This document shows, one piece after another, positions 1 through 11,502 of a DNA stretch of 64,000 bases. The stretch is from Siphonodentalium dalli. Taxonomy: Eukaryota; Mollusca; Scaphopoda; Gadilida; Siphonodentaliidae. The stretch is from positions 152,091,577 through 152,155,576 of the forward strand of contig CP136065.1 of assembly GCA_032622095.1 (NCBI GenBank), given 5' to 3'. The position numbers and the translations under genes are program-made. The notes beneath the pieces are model-generated. The model made no database searches and was not told the origin of the DNA. It was given only the letters and a program-made list of their open reading frames with translations. The stretch's first letter is position 1. Each line of letters opens with the position of its first letter.

Positions 1-1423
1 GAAATAGAACATAGTTTAATATGTGCCAACCAGGAGTTCATTTTGACTGGTAAAAAAGCACTATTTAAAGCCACACATAGTAATTGAGCTTCCTATTACA
101 TGTATGTATATATACCATTGAAAGAGCCATATGTGTTGATAAATAATATTTAACCCTTTCTATACTAAATACTCATTGGTACCTAAGGAAATGTTCAGAT
201 AATAAGTTCAAAGAACTACCATAGCTGGTTTGTTCCAGGGATTTGACCTCTTCAACTCATCCTGAAACTAGGGCCAGATTAATTCACTGTCCTGATAATA
301 TTTATTGAACATGTGGGGTATCATCAATCAGGCGAAACTGCTTTGATCAGCTTACCATATTCGATCCAGATGTTTACCATGGTAATCCAAGGGTGAATAA
401 TGGGGACCCCCCCCTTCCCCATTAATACTTACTTGATAGACATATTTAAACCACATAAATGCCATAGCTTCATATATTTTAGTTCTAAAGTGCTAGTATG
501 CATTGATGATCTTATTTTAATTAACAGATAATAACTAAACATTTGTTTTGTAGGATAAAATATACATCTGGTTGAAGAAAATATCTTGTGACTTTTCAAA
601 ACTTTCAAAGGTACATGTATTTCTGTTATTCCAAGAATATTTGAATTTTTTTGGGATGTATTAACCCAACACTTGCTTCAAGGGCAATTATACAATTTCA
701 AACTGATATGTAAAAGTGTAATTTTTTTCCCCAGACAGGTGATTAATGATTTATTTTCCATAACATTTTCAGAACTGGAGACAGTTATCTGAATCCCCAA
801 AACAGGGACCATGCACCATATTCAGAAATAATAGCTTTTAAATTATTATTTTTTTTTTTTATTGAGATGCCACCAATTTTTTATGTACTTGTTTCTGCAT
901 ATGATGTTTTGGAATAGTGGCGGGAACATTTTTGAATTCCAAACTGTTGTTATGCTAAACATTAAAGCTGGATTATCTCGCTTCCCTTGTGTGTATCAGA
1001 ATGGGTCTGAGGTTCCTGCACTTTCCATCTGTTGTGTGTTCGATATCCAATACTCTGAGTACTCTGACCACCAAGGAATTGTCTCCAAACAATTAATAGT
1101 TGTACAATATTTTGTTAAACAAAAATTTCAGTCACCCGTCCGAAATGAGATTATACGATATTTTAGAAATAACAACTCAATAAATAGGTGAAAAGTATTT
1201 TCAAGATGATCATGGGGCACACACTCTAAATATATTGTGTAATTTGACACGGAGAATATGATTATGCAAAAAAGTTTTTCCCGCCAAAAACGGGTATACT
1301 TCCTTTTGGAAACCCACCGAGGATATAAACCCTGGAATACAGAAGGCTCAAATACTATGTGTGGCTTTCAAGCAGCTAACAAGAACCAAACGGAAATATA
1401 TTTCAAGGTTTTACAGAACAAAC
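1..1423. other. no recognised feature
   Basis: AT-rich sequence with short homopolymers (a C run near 409). The longest plus-strand open frame (862-1191) has no recognisable domain. On the minus strand this would lie 3' of the lectin gene exons, so further exons could be hidden here, but I could not identify any. Confidence 0.4.
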
Positions 1424-1591
1424 CTTTGTCTTTAGCCAGTAGGCTGAAGGACGCAGCCTCCTCGGGGTTAATCTGCCCAAGGCTCCCTCTGATAACCTCA
1501 ATTGGGGTTGTTGTTGTTCGCGATGTTGTGCTAGGTGTGGTGGTTGTTGTTGTGGTGGTGGTAGTAGTAGTTGTTGATCTGGGCCCCATAC
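1424..1591 (-). CDS. candidate Thr-rich stalk exon of the C-type lectin gene
   Basis: Read on the minus strand, an AG at 1593-1592 precedes an open segment of 168 bp. It encodes a run of about 13 Thr, then more Thr/Pro/Ser, then about 30 ordinary residues ending ..SLLAKDK. A GT follows at 1423 (GGTTTGT, a weak donor). Its phase is 1-1, which matches the lectin exons upstream on the same strand exactly. Thr/Pro-rich stalks after a C-type lectin domain are common in molluscan lectins. Against it: the acceptor has a poor pyrimidine tract, the donor is weak, and a simple repeat could produce the Thr run by chance. The plus-strand frame gives an improbable poly-Val. This exon assignment is an inference. 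Confidence 0.33.
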
Positions 1592-2317
1592 CTATAGATT
1601 CATACAGTGAAATGGCTTATCAATTGATGAGCTCTTTGACTTGTACATGCGACAATTACTATAAATGAAAGTATTACTTACAACAAACAAAAAACTTCAA
1701 ACAGTGTGTTCTTCTTATTATTAATGAGAACAAGTTTCTATCATTTTTTTTAATTTATCAGTGAGAATTTATAAAATTATCTGTATCAATTTATGGAATA
1801 TGTATGGCATGAGCCATTCATAAAATAAACACAAAATATCTAGACGCAAAAAGTAGAACCCCACACATGTATGTTTTTCCAACTTCAAAGTGTGTTTTAT
1901 TGGTAGTAATTTTCTGAAATAACCAAGATCTGTAATATCAGCATCTTCAATGTCTATCTATCTGTCTTTGTTTCTACATGTATTTAAGGGATTATTGATA
2001 GCCATATACATGCTGAATCAAGACATGAATTCTTCATTATCTGAATATCATTACCCCCCACCCACTAGATACAATATTACATTCCTCCACCATTTCCACA
2101 ACACCACTAATGAACCCAAATAAAAATAAAATACCAGTATGCAAGTATATGTAGCAAATCTGAATATATGGAATCCCCTCGCTTCATACATGATTTCTAA
2201 CTCAGCAGATATCAAAATTATCATTTCCCAAACATACAGATACATCTCTGTAAAAACATTACCACATCCCCGATGCTACTAATGAACACATATAAAATAA
2301 AACATCAGATACAGATA
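1592..2317. other. no recognised feature (putative intron)
   Basis: AT-rich sequence with no repeat or domain that I recognise. If the Thr-rich exon is real, this is part of the lectin gene intron. Confidence 0.4.
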
Positions 2318-2598
2318 TAGTAATGCCCTAAATAATCGACTCCTTAACCACAGCAGAATTATGGGTAATTTTTCAGGATTTAGTCGGAAATATGGCTTGT
2401 TGCCATTCATCGGAAAGCTCTCACTGTGATTAATTTTTCAGGATTTAGTCAGAAATATGGCTTGTTGCCATTCATCGGATAGCTCTCAGTGAGAGCTTTC
2501 CGATTAATGGCAACAAGCCATATTTCTGCCTAAATCCTGAAAAATTACCCATAATTCTGCTGTGGTTAAGGAATCGATTATTTAGTGCATTTATACTG
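2318..2598. mobile_element. palindromic TA-flanked MITE, family A (copy 1)
   Basis: The arms begin (C)AGTAATGCCCTAAATAATC and end with the reverse complement, GATTATTTAGTGCATTTATACTG. Inside, the arm sequence around GGATTTAGTC and GCTTGTTGCCATTCATCGG is duplicated, so this copy is longer than its sisters. The first base of the left end is mutated (TAG for CAG) and the right arm is eroded. No coding capacity. Long inverted repeats, CAGT termini and TA flanks in the sister copies point to a Tc1/mariner-type non-autonomous element. Confidence 0.8.
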
Positions 2599-3324
2599 TA
2601 GAGCAATTTAAATGCCCCTTTGAAGTATTTCCTGCATCCATACATGATTTCTAGTCCCTACAGATAGGAACAAATTGACATTTCTATGATATCATCAACC
2701 TACAGATAATGAACATTCCTCACCATTTCCATAACCACACTAAAAGGACACGCACATAAAATTAAAACATCAGACCTGGGTATGATTGTGGATATAGCAA
2801 CTTAAATACAGTGATTCCCCATGAGTAATCACTTAAACTAACACTTATGTAGCAATTTTCGGATGACATTGAAAGAAACTTAATTCTGGAATATGCAGTA
2901 AATCCCTTGTGAAATCTATAGAACAAACACCCCTTGCACAAAATGAGGATGAGCATAAAGCCCACTGTTTAGAATAGGAATTAATATCCAATCAATAAAC
3001 ATTTACTGTGTCTGATATTGATGCATGCTGTTACAATGGATTTACATTCTACCCTGAGAATGTACAGTGGTTCTGTATGGGACTAATGGATTTCCTGGCC
3101 GTTTTCCACTCAACATATACCGGCACATATGCCTGACAATAGCACCGCCATGTCTATATAAACAAAAAGACTTGCTGCTTTGTTTCAAATTGCAGAAATG
3201 TACAATTAATAGAGGATTTCTTTCCCTTCTAAATAAAATTAACAGAAATTGTATGTACCCTATATGTACCCTAAATCGGTCCCTAGAATAGATAACAATC
3301 AAGTCGTACCTCTATATACTATTA

Positions 3325-3469
3325 GTTACCCTGTGTTGGACCTGTGTCTGTTCACATACTAGTACAGGTGTTTACCTACACGAACCAGTTATATCCCATG
3401 AGTCAGAATAGGATATGGCTGGCTGAGGGTGGGTAACAACCCATACTAAGTGAACAGACACAGGGTAAC
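3325..3469. repeat. 145-bp foldback repeat
   Basis: The left end reads GTTACCCTGTG..TCTGTTCAC, and the right end is its reverse complement, GTGAACAGACACAGGGTAAC. The left arm carries an extra 11-bp internal duplication (TTGGACCTGTG). No target-site duplication is clear. It is probably a small MITE, the only copy I noticed in the window. Confidence 0.6.
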
Positions 3470-4863
3470 AAATTTATCTATTTACTTTCGCATGTCAGAG
3501 AGAGAGGAGTACTGGTGACTGGAAAAAAAATGATCTTTAGGAATGAGGCTCTCACATGATATGGAAAATTTCTGGAGGGTTGTAATTTACAGAAAGAGGC
3601 TACCTCGTAATACAGTAAATTTTTCAGTGGATGGGTTAAAATATCATGGGTTTCAATGAAGATGGCCCCATATTGTGTAGCTAGCGACCTATCATGTAAC
3701 AACAGAATGGATACCAGTCAATAGATAAATGAGTTTTCACAGAATTTTATTTTGTGATAATGGCTACTTCCTGTATATGTAATTGCTATCATTTTATCAC
3801 TGTTATGATGATACAGTTCTGGGTAAACCCAACTGAAATATCTACGCAATACTACAGCCAATACTACAGCGTTATAGCTGTTGAGTCTTTGTTTTAACCA
3901 GAACTGGTTATGATACTGCAAGTACATATTCACTTTGCAACACAATCATGCCAGTGAAATATAATGCATTATGTCTCAACTTTAAAGGGATGCGTGGCCT
4001 TCGCAGTGGGTGAATGTGCAAAAATTATAAAAGTCTGTGAAAAAATCACCACAAGATGAACAGAAAGAAATACTGGTAGATAAAATTTGTTCTTATATTT
4101 ATTATTGATAACTCTGCAAAAACAACAGTTTGCATGTTGAAACCATTATGTAAACATTACCATTACAGTGCCAGTCATTTTATAAACAAACATTGCTCAT
4201 GTCAATTGAAATTGAAATTTATTGTTTGAGCGCAGTGCATTCTGTGAAATATGTATCGCAGAAAATAATACGAGCTATAAACTTGCTCTATCCTTAGTGG
4301 GTACATAAAAGACAACAGACCCTTTGTACAGAAGAAGAACTTTTGCATGTCGATACTGTGTACCCCCCCCCCCCCCCCCACACATTGCATATCACCTACA
4401 TGCAGCATGGCACACCATAGAGACTATAGGGCATGTATCATACACAACCAACATCCATGGCTGAGTTATGAAGACGGAAATATCCTGATATATCAGCCAA
4501 CACAGAAACTTCAGTCATCAAAAAAAATTATTATTTCAATTTTGTCCACATATTAAGACATTGGGGCAACAAATGTTGCTATGTATAAATAATTATATTG
4601 ATCAGCTCTGATCTGTGCATCTTTTCCAATGAAAAATGTCATTTCATCACTTTTAAGTTAATGGAGGTTTCCAAACATATTCATTAGTGGGCGGAGCTTA
4701 CAGTGCTAGGAGACACTTTGAGATAACAGTATCTGCAGAACAGTTTAATTAGTTTTTCAGTACCAGCCTATATGCTATAATAACCTGAGAACATACTAGT
4801 ACCTTCTATTCATCTCTACTTGTGAAAATATGAGGAGTGTCACACAAAATGAACAGTGTTATA
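3470..4863. other. no recognised feature
   Basis: AT-rich sequence with a poly-C run near 4363-4379. Open frames on both strands here are short and without domain resemblance. Confidence 0.4.
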
Positions 4864-5021
4864 CAGTAATGCCCTAAATAATCGACTCCTTAACCACAGG
4901 ATAATTATGGGTAACTTTTCAGGATTTAGTTGGAAATATGGCTTGTTGTCATTCATCGGATCCTGAAAAATTACCCATAATTCTCCTGTGGTTAAGGAGT
5001 CGATTATTTAGGGCATTACTG
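4864..5021. mobile_element. palindromic TA-flanked MITE, family A (copy 2)
   Basis: Terminal inverted repeats CAGTAATGCCCTAAATAATC.. and ..GATTATTTAGGGCATTACTG, with TA immediately outside both ends (4862-4863 and 5022-5023). The loop side keeps one copy of the GGCTTGTTGTCATTCATCGG segment. No open frame of note. Confidence 0.88.
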
Positions 5022-5688
5022 TAAGCATGGATGAATTTCTATCATCAATGCACAAATCAAAATTTCATTGATACATATGATTGACAACAAAATAATTGTT
5101 TGAAAATAATAGACAATTTAATATTTAAGTATGCACAGATATCAATATTGGAGGCGAACAAAGAATTTTCAATGCACTGAACAAGCGACAGGCTCAGTCG
5201 CTGACTGGTTGAAAATATCTGCAAATAATTATATGATTGACAGCTGTGGAAAGGTCCGTTATGTCTGTGACTGGTTATCTTTCATGAGTTTCATAACAAT
5301 TCTATTATTGTTGTAAATATGTCCAGATAGAGAGTGTAAACCTTTAACGTAGTGATTTTATGTGTATGCATAACTGTGATGCATAAATGAACATGTGTTA
5401 CAGACCATATAAACAAAGAGCTAAATTTGACGAAAAACAGAAAAAGATATAAATGTATAGGCAAGCGGTTCAAAAATACATGTTTTTATTGCAGCAATAT
5501 GACAAGTTCCAATACCCTGTATAGATGAGAGCTGAACACAGAAAGATGCATACTGGGCCTTAAAACATATTCAGAAACAAACACGTTTGTTTTACCAAAG
5601 TCTGTCTACCAACCCTATTTTTTTGGAGGATTAGAAAAATATTGAAAATGGTTTCAGCCACAAAATGGGAATTAAAAGTGACTGAATT
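5022..5688. other. no recognised feature
   Basis: AT-rich sequence between two repeats. No gene or repeat structure recognised. Confidence 0.4.
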
Positions 5689-6029
5689 AAAGTGATGTGA
5701 AACACTCCGATGGGGTGATCAAATAGAAATGGAGAATAATCTGGCACAAAGTAGTATTTTTCACAAATATTATATCCAAATTGACAACAAACACCGTCGT
5801 TCTTATATATTAATTAAATACAGTGACTGTCGATGGCAAAATCATTTTCGTTAGCTTATTGCAGAGAGTAGCGTCCCGAATTGAGAAGTAAATATTTACA
5901 ATTGCGCGTAGTTCCGACGATGTTTTCTATGGTGTGGTAAGGTCGATTTGTTTGAAATTTCGGCGATGTTAATAGAATGCTATATTCCTCAAGTTGGCAT
6001 AGCGACTGAATACTAACTTTTTAGTTTCA
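5689..6029 (+). repeat. ~330-bp interspersed repeat, family H (copy 1)
   Basis: Starts AAGTGATGTGAAACACTCCG, continues through GGGTGATCA, TTATATCCA, TACAGTGACT, CCCGAAT and GATGTTTTCTATGG, and ends near CTGAATACTAACT. Three further copies lie at 23292-23563, 33120-33460 and 39476-39816, and they align along their whole length. I find no terminal inverted repeats, tail, tRNA-like A/B box or open frame, so the class is unknown. Confidence 0.75.
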
Positions 6030-6107
6030 CGCACCCGAATAAGTACATAATATGTCTTTAAAAGTTATTGGATGCTTTATTATACTTGGAGGAGTTCATA
6101 CAACTAC

Positions 6108-6319
6108 AGTAATGCCCTAAGTAATCGACTCCTTAACCACAAAAGAATTATGGGTAACTTTTCAGGATTTAGTCGGAAATATGGCTTGTTGCCATTCATC
6201 GGACAGCTCTCGGGGAGAGCTTTCCGATGAATGGCAAAAAGCCATATTTCCGACTAAATCCTGAAAAGTTACCCATAATTCTGCTATGATTAAGGAGTCA
6301 ATTACTTAGGGCATTACTG
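6108..6319. mobile_element. palindromic TA-flanked MITE, family A (copy 3)
   Basis: Arms of about 100 bp, CAGTAATGCCCTAAGTAATC.. and the near-exact reverse complement, meeting at a GAGAGC/GCTCTC centre. TA lies on both sides. This is a good full-length representative of the family. Confidence 0.9.
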
Positions 6320-6877
6320 TAATACATGCCTAAAAAGTTATCAAAAACCCATACAGATCATTCTGGTATTAAACTATATTTATAATAGAGAATGCAATTC
6401 TGTATTAAATGATATAAAGTTGACATATAAAATACTCAATTTTCGCGACCTGAGTTCCAAATTTTTCTAAATGTACACATAAAGCACATACATTCAGAAC
6501 AACATGGAAATCAGATTGTCGATTGCATAAAAGCGAGGGAACATCTGACTGACTGGAATTAGCAATTGTGTTATGCATAAGACCTGGTACTAGTAGACTA
6601 TCAACTACAATCAGTTCTGATGAGAAAATATTGTGTTTGGCATAAAAAGAAAATAATTTATAGAACAAGGCCATGTTTATTGTTCTGAACATGTTTGTTT
6701 ATTTTTCTTGCCACCATGGAGACATTCGCCCAATTAAAAGTCTTATTTAGAGGCCTGAACTAAATTAAATGGCTTGTTTTTGAATAAAGCATGAACACGT
6801 AATATTGCTGTTGTTTTGCAATCAAAGCAAAGCAGAGAATTTGAGCAGAAGCAACATGATCGTACAGGTTTACTTAC
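6320..6877. other. no recognised feature (putative intron 3)
   Basis: AT-rich sequence immediately 3' of the second lectin-domain exon on the minus strand. No further exon was recognised. Confidence 0.4.
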
Positions 6878-7042
6878 GGAACTGGCAAATGAATTTGTAG
6901 TGGAAACTTCCTTGATGACACATTGAATCATCCCATCTCCATCCATTTGACCGTCTCATTGAAGCACAGTCTTCAAATGATATCAAACCCAGAAATTTGC
7001 TTGGTTTTCCAGATCTCCAATAGCTATATGCAATATTTGTGC
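6878..7042 (-). CDS. C-type lectin domain, C-terminal half (exon B)
   Basis: The exon is bounded on the minus strand by a good acceptor (TTACTTCCAG, AG at 7044-7043) and a consensus donor (GTAAGT from 6877). It has 165 bp in phase 1-1. Joined to exon A it completes the domain. After WEWTDG the chain continues with YWRSGKPSKF, EDCASM, GWRWDDSMCHQG and KFICQF. The last three Cys sit where canonical domains place the two conserved disulfides. The usual E-P-N sugar/calcium motif is K-P-S (cis-Pro kept, Glu and Asn lost) and W-N-D is W-D-D. Classical calcium-dependent sugar binding is therefore doubtful. The fold assignment is secure; the ligand is unknown. Confidence 0.9.
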
Positions 7043-8099
7043 CTGGAAGTAAAAGTAATGACAGGTGTAAGGAAAAAAAACAGCTGCTTTTTTTAAACTT
7101 TCAGCACAGACGTGAGACAAATACTATTTATACATGTAGTTTACCACACCAAGGCAAGAGAGGACTAATACAAAATGCATTTTAATGTTTTACATTGAAT
7201 AAAAATAACCTTGGGATTTTTCACTCTTTTGGGGGCAATAAATTTTATGACTTTAGTTTTTTTCATTGCGCAAGCATTTCAAATATTTATCACCTATTTT
7301 GATCAGCGGAATGTCACAAGAGTGAAAAATTACTAAATTTTATTTGCTGTAGAAATTTTATTATTCCAGATCAGTCATATACATGTACATTGTTTTTAAA
7401 CAAAATATAGAAATGGTATTCTACCAAATATCCACTTACACACTCTGTAGTAACTTCATCTATTCTTAGGATAATTTTTCTCTCTCAATTTTAATCCATC
7501 TTTTCTTTTATAATACATGTGCCAATATTCTTTTCTTTTTTATTTTCTTGTTCTTTTCTCTCTTTTCATTTTTCATTTACTGGTATATTTATAACTGACT
7601 CAGATTTGAACATATAACCTGTGATTTTGTATAACAAGACAGTCAATGACTGTGGGGTCGCTCACCAGACTGCAAAGACTGATAAGACTGGGACTGTGGA
7701 GACCAAAACAGTGAGCACTTTTCATAATCACTTTAAAAGAAGTAGATTTAAACAGGATATGTGGCTAGAGAGACTTCAAGTATGTAGCTTGGTAAAAAAA
7801 CCACCTTGAAATTGCCAACTGTACACTACTGATCACTCCCCTCCTCCAGCTCAACAAGTCCCCTCCCGACCGGGATCCAGACTCCCAAGTCTTAGGTTGG
7901 AATTTCACAACCGACACCTCAAACTTTCTCAATTGTTGGAAATTTCCAATCTCACAAGCGCCTTTTTCTAAAACCATTTAAACATGTTTGAAGCCCAATT
8001 ATCCATGGACCCAAAACACAATACATGTATGTCAGACCAATCAGTCAGGTGGTTCCAAGGTAGATGTTTTAATGAATTTGGTATTTCTATGATTTTATT
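7043..8099. other. lectin-gene intron, 3' portion; pyrimidine-rich
   Basis: Lies between the two lectin-domain exons. A T/C-rich stretch occupies about 7470-7570. At 7800-7980 there is a degenerate copy of a GGTTGGAA / TTGGAAATTTCC repeat, also seen near 24350-24780 and 53690-53810, where it is joined to poly-C/G tracts. Confidence 0.45.
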
Positions 8100-8621
8100 G
8101 GACACAAAAGTGTTAACTCCCCATAGACTGCCATTTCTTGACAGGTTGACCTCATTTTAACAAATCTGTATCTCAGTCACTAAAGGATCTTCCTGATTCC
8201 TCCATACTATATGTAAGCTAAATAGTCCAAAATCCCTTGAGAAGACATTTTAAGAATTACTATAGAGACATATAGTTATGTCCCTGGTCCCACCCTTTTA
8301 ACCTGGTGACCCCATCTGAATAAATTTGAATCCCAGACACCAAAGAACCCTTCATACATATCATAAATATCAGTCAAATAGACCTGATGGTCCTTGTGAA
8401 GGAAGCATATTAAGAGGGAAACTGTCCTTCGCTTGGCCCCTATTTTACCAGGTGACCCCATTAATCTGAATTGCAGTCAAGGAAGAACATTCCATTCTAT
8501 ATAAGCCAACTAGTTCTTGCAAACATATTTTAAGAATTACTATGTAGTGAAATAGTTAAGTCTCTTGCTCTGCCCTTATTTGACTTTGTGATCCCATTTT
8601 CACAAATATGATAAGGATAAA
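8100..8621 (+). repeat. ~150-bp tandem array, left part
   Basis: Degenerate units of about 150 bp built around TATG(T/G)CCCTGG, the words TGACCCCAT and ACAAATCTG, CATACCAAATAT-like sequence and TAAGAATTACTAT. The same unit resumes at about 10136. The array is interrupted by another tandem block at 8622-9745. Confidence 0.7.
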
Positions 8622-9745
8622 AATTAAGTTCCCCAGTTGAAGTTGGTGATATTCACCCATTGGGCACCTCATTTATGAATTTTATCTTCTGCAAATTAGG
8701 GGATATAGAAACTTCCTAGAAGGGAAATTTAACTAACAACAATGTAAATTTGATAGTATAGATACTTCCCAGAAGATGAGGCCTAAGCAGAATGAGGTCG
8801 TCAGAGGGTGAATTTGGTGATGCTAGCCTGCTGTGCCGGATAGCATCACAAAAAGCGTGTCTGTTCCTACATTGTGTATGCCTGGCCTCAAGCAACACAA
8901 TGTATTATACAACAAGCCTTGAAATAGTGTGATAGTGTGTCTATCATTTGCAGAGTGAGGTCCCCAGAGGGTGAATTTAGTGACGCTAAATTCACCCTCT
9001 GGGGACCTCATTCTGATAAAGTCCTCAACTGCTATGGAAGACCTAGAATAAAATTGAATTTCCCCAGTTGAAGTTGGTGATGTTCACCCATTGGGCCCCT
9101 CAATTATGAATTTTATCTTCTGCAAATTAGGGGATATAGAAACTTCCTAGAAGGGAAATTTAACTAACAACAATGTAAATTTGATACTATAGATACTTCC
9201 CAGAAGATGAGGCCTAAGCAGAATGAGGTCCCCAAATGGTGAATTTGGTGATGCTAGCCTTGAATCAAGCTTTGAAATAGTCTGTCTGTTATTTGCAGAA
9301 TGAGGTACCCAGAGGGTGAATTTAGTGAGGCTATCCTGCACAGCGGGCTAGTATCACTAAATTCACCCTCTGGGGACCTCATTCTGATAAGGCCCTCAAC
9401 TGCTATGGAAGACCTAGAATAAGATTGAAGTTCCCCAGTTGAAATTGGTGATGTTCACCCATTGGGCACCTCAATCATGAATTTTATCTTCTGCAAATTA
9501 AGGGATACAGAAACTTCCTAGAAGGGAAATTTAACTAACAACAATGTAAATTTGATACTATAGATACTTCCCAGAAGATGAGGCCTAAGCAGAATGAGAT
9601 CTTGAGACTCTAGATACTTCCCAGAAGATGAGGCCTAAGCGGAATAAGGTTCTCAGAGGGTGTATTTGGTTATGCTAGCCTGCTGTGTAGGATAGCGTCA
9701 CTAAATTCACCCTCTGGGAACCTCATTCTACTAATGCCAGGGACT
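8622..9745 (+). repeat. tandem block derived from hAT-like MITE family B
   Basis: Three copies of a unit starting TTCCCCAGTTGAA (8629, 9060 and 9431; spacings 431 and 371 bp). Each contains TTTATCTTCTGCAAATTA, GATACTTCCCAGAAGATGAGG and the palindromic module GAGGTCCCCAGAGGGTGAAT / ATTCACCCTCTGGGGACCTC. The same palindromic module forms the interior of the MITEs at 13709-14123 and 32125-32574. Several copies of the module here sit back to back. Confidence 0.75.
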
Positions 9746-10135
9746 CTTTGAGAAAATGAAATTAATCTGATTTTAATGACCACTGAGTGATAATATAAAC
9801 AACAAGGGTGCTTCATTGATAACAGTTAAACACCATTAATCTCATTTATATTATGGATGACATGAATACACTCCCTGGGGACTCTGTCTAAGGCTGCATA
9901 AGCTCTCTTTATCTCTCTATCTGCCTTGCCATGTGTCATGTCTATCAGTTCATAGGAGAGTTGCCTTGTAATGGGAATTTAAATAAATATACTTTATTTA
10001 CCTGTGAGTTAGGATATGAGATAGGGTGGAATGCTGTTGGTTGGGGTGGGGTTCTGGGTCATGTGAGGGGGGTGATATTTTTTGTTTGTATGTTATATTG
10101 ATCAAGGAGTTCCTGAATTGTTTATTATTTTTTGG
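9746..10135. other. no recognised feature
   Basis: Unique-looking sequence between the MITE-derived block and the resumed tandem array. Confidence 0.4.
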
Positions 10136-10951
10136 GGAATTATGGCCCTGGCTCCACCACTATTTGACCCAGTGACCCCATTTGAACAAATCTGAACCCC
10201 AGTCATTCAATGACCCCACATACCAAATATAAACTAAATCGGCTTAATGGTTATTGACAAGAAGTCGTTATAAGAATTACCAAGGAGGAATATAGTTATG
10301 GCCCTGGTTTCGCAACTGTTTGACACAGTGACCTCATTTGAACAAATATAAATGACAGTCACCTAGGGAACATCCACCCCAAATATGATCAAAATGCAAA
10401 AATGTAATTTTTTGGTTTATAGAGTTATGTCCCTGGCTCTGCCCCTAATTGACCCAGTGACCCAATTTGAACAAATCTGATTCCCACTCACCCAAGGTCC
10501 CTCAGTACCAAATATAAGCTAATTCGGCCCAATATTTTTGTAGAAGAAGTCATTGTAAGAAATACTATGAGTTATGGCCCTGGTTTCTCAACTAATTGAC
10601 CGGGTGACCTCATTTGAACAAATCTGAACACCAGTCACCCAAGGACCCTCCATACCAAATATTAGCTAAATCGGCACAATGGTTATGGACAAGAAGTTGT
10701 TGTAAGAATTACTGTGGAGGAATAGAATTATGGCCCTGGTTTCGCAACTATTTGACCCAGTGACCTCATTTGAACAAATCTGAATGAGAGTCACCTAGGG
10801 AACATCCACACCAAATATGAACCAATTTGGTATGATGGTTTCAGAGGAGAAGATGTTTTTTAAAAAAGTTGACGGACAGACAGACGGACAGACGGACGGA
10901 CGACGAGTGATGACTATAGCTCCACCGGAGACTTCATCTCAGGTGAGCTAA
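10136..10951 (+). mobile_element. ~150-bp tandem array, right part, with pearl-type 3' end
   Basis: About five units begin TATGGCCCTGG or similar (10141, 10296, 10424, 10573 and 10730). The array ends with a GTTGACGGACAGACAGACGG tract, then ATAGCTCCACCGG and AGGTGAGCTAA, where TAGCTC and GAGCTA can pair as a terminal hairpin. The same type of 3' end follows unrelated tandem units at 15353, 21405 and 22886. This matches the plan of bivalve pearl / HINE-like non-autonomous elements: core repeats with a conserved 3' end. Confidence 0.75.
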
Positions 10952-11140
10952 TAAACTGTAAGATGCAAAAATTGTGTGGTTTATTATTATTTATAATGAC
11001 TCGATGTGGGAATTGTGGGTCTTAAATAACCCTTTGAATCTAAAGATTTTATTTGAGGACTGAAAATGATGAGTCTCAAGACTCTCTATAGTGATATGGT
11101 ATTTGGTTACACAGTTGGAGACATGGAAATTTACCAATTC

Positions 11141-11142
<2 letters not shown>

Positions 11143-11173
<31 letters not shown>
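11143..11173. repeat. (GA)n microsatellite
   Basis: About fifteen GA repeats lie within the intron, roughly 40 bp past the donor of lectin exon A (CT-rich on the coding strand). Confidence 0.95.
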
Positions 11174-11176
<3 letters not shown>

Positions 11177-11214
11177 CTTGTCTTATACTTCGGTAAGATG
11201 CTATGACCACTTAC

Positions 11215-11502
11215 CATCTGTCCACTCCCATCCAGTACCAGACCTATCATGTGCTCCAATCCACACCCCGTTATTCCGCCAGTTAAGATGATTTGTTCCC
11301 AACATCTTCTTTATGAACATCATCGTGTCATGGTTCTTAATACTGATGAGTTCCCCTCCCAGCTCCCAGCAATAATCGCGGGCATCATCCCAGTATTTCT
11401 CATTGTTAAAGAACATGTAGCAACGTTCGCCATGAGTTGCAACTTCAACCTTTGAATTTCGCACAACTGCTGGACACCTGTATTTCTCATCGGCACTTTG
11501 CA
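11215..11502 (-). CDS. C-type lectin domain, N-terminal half (exon A)
   Basis: Read on the minus strand the exon follows TATTTTTCAG (AG at 11504-11503) and ends at G|GTAAGT (donor from 11214). It has 288 bp in phase 1-1. It encodes a short lead with KYRCPAV, then GERCYMFF, WDDARDYCWELGGELISI, GVWIGAHDRS and GWEWTDG. These are the strand, helix and WIG landmarks of a C-type lectin domain. The extra N-terminal Cys pair makes it the long form. Exon B supplies the rest of the fold. Secreted or surface lectins of this kind act in molluscan innate recognition, but the ligand cannot be read here. The upstream partner is probably the signal exon at 44126-44183, whose terminal G completes the first Val codon. 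Confidence 0.93.

Noticed and set aside
1258-1668. Plus-strand frame with a poly-Val stretch
   Set aside because: It is the shadow of the Thr-rich minus-strand segment (GGTTGTTGTT repeats); a run of more than ten Val is implausible.
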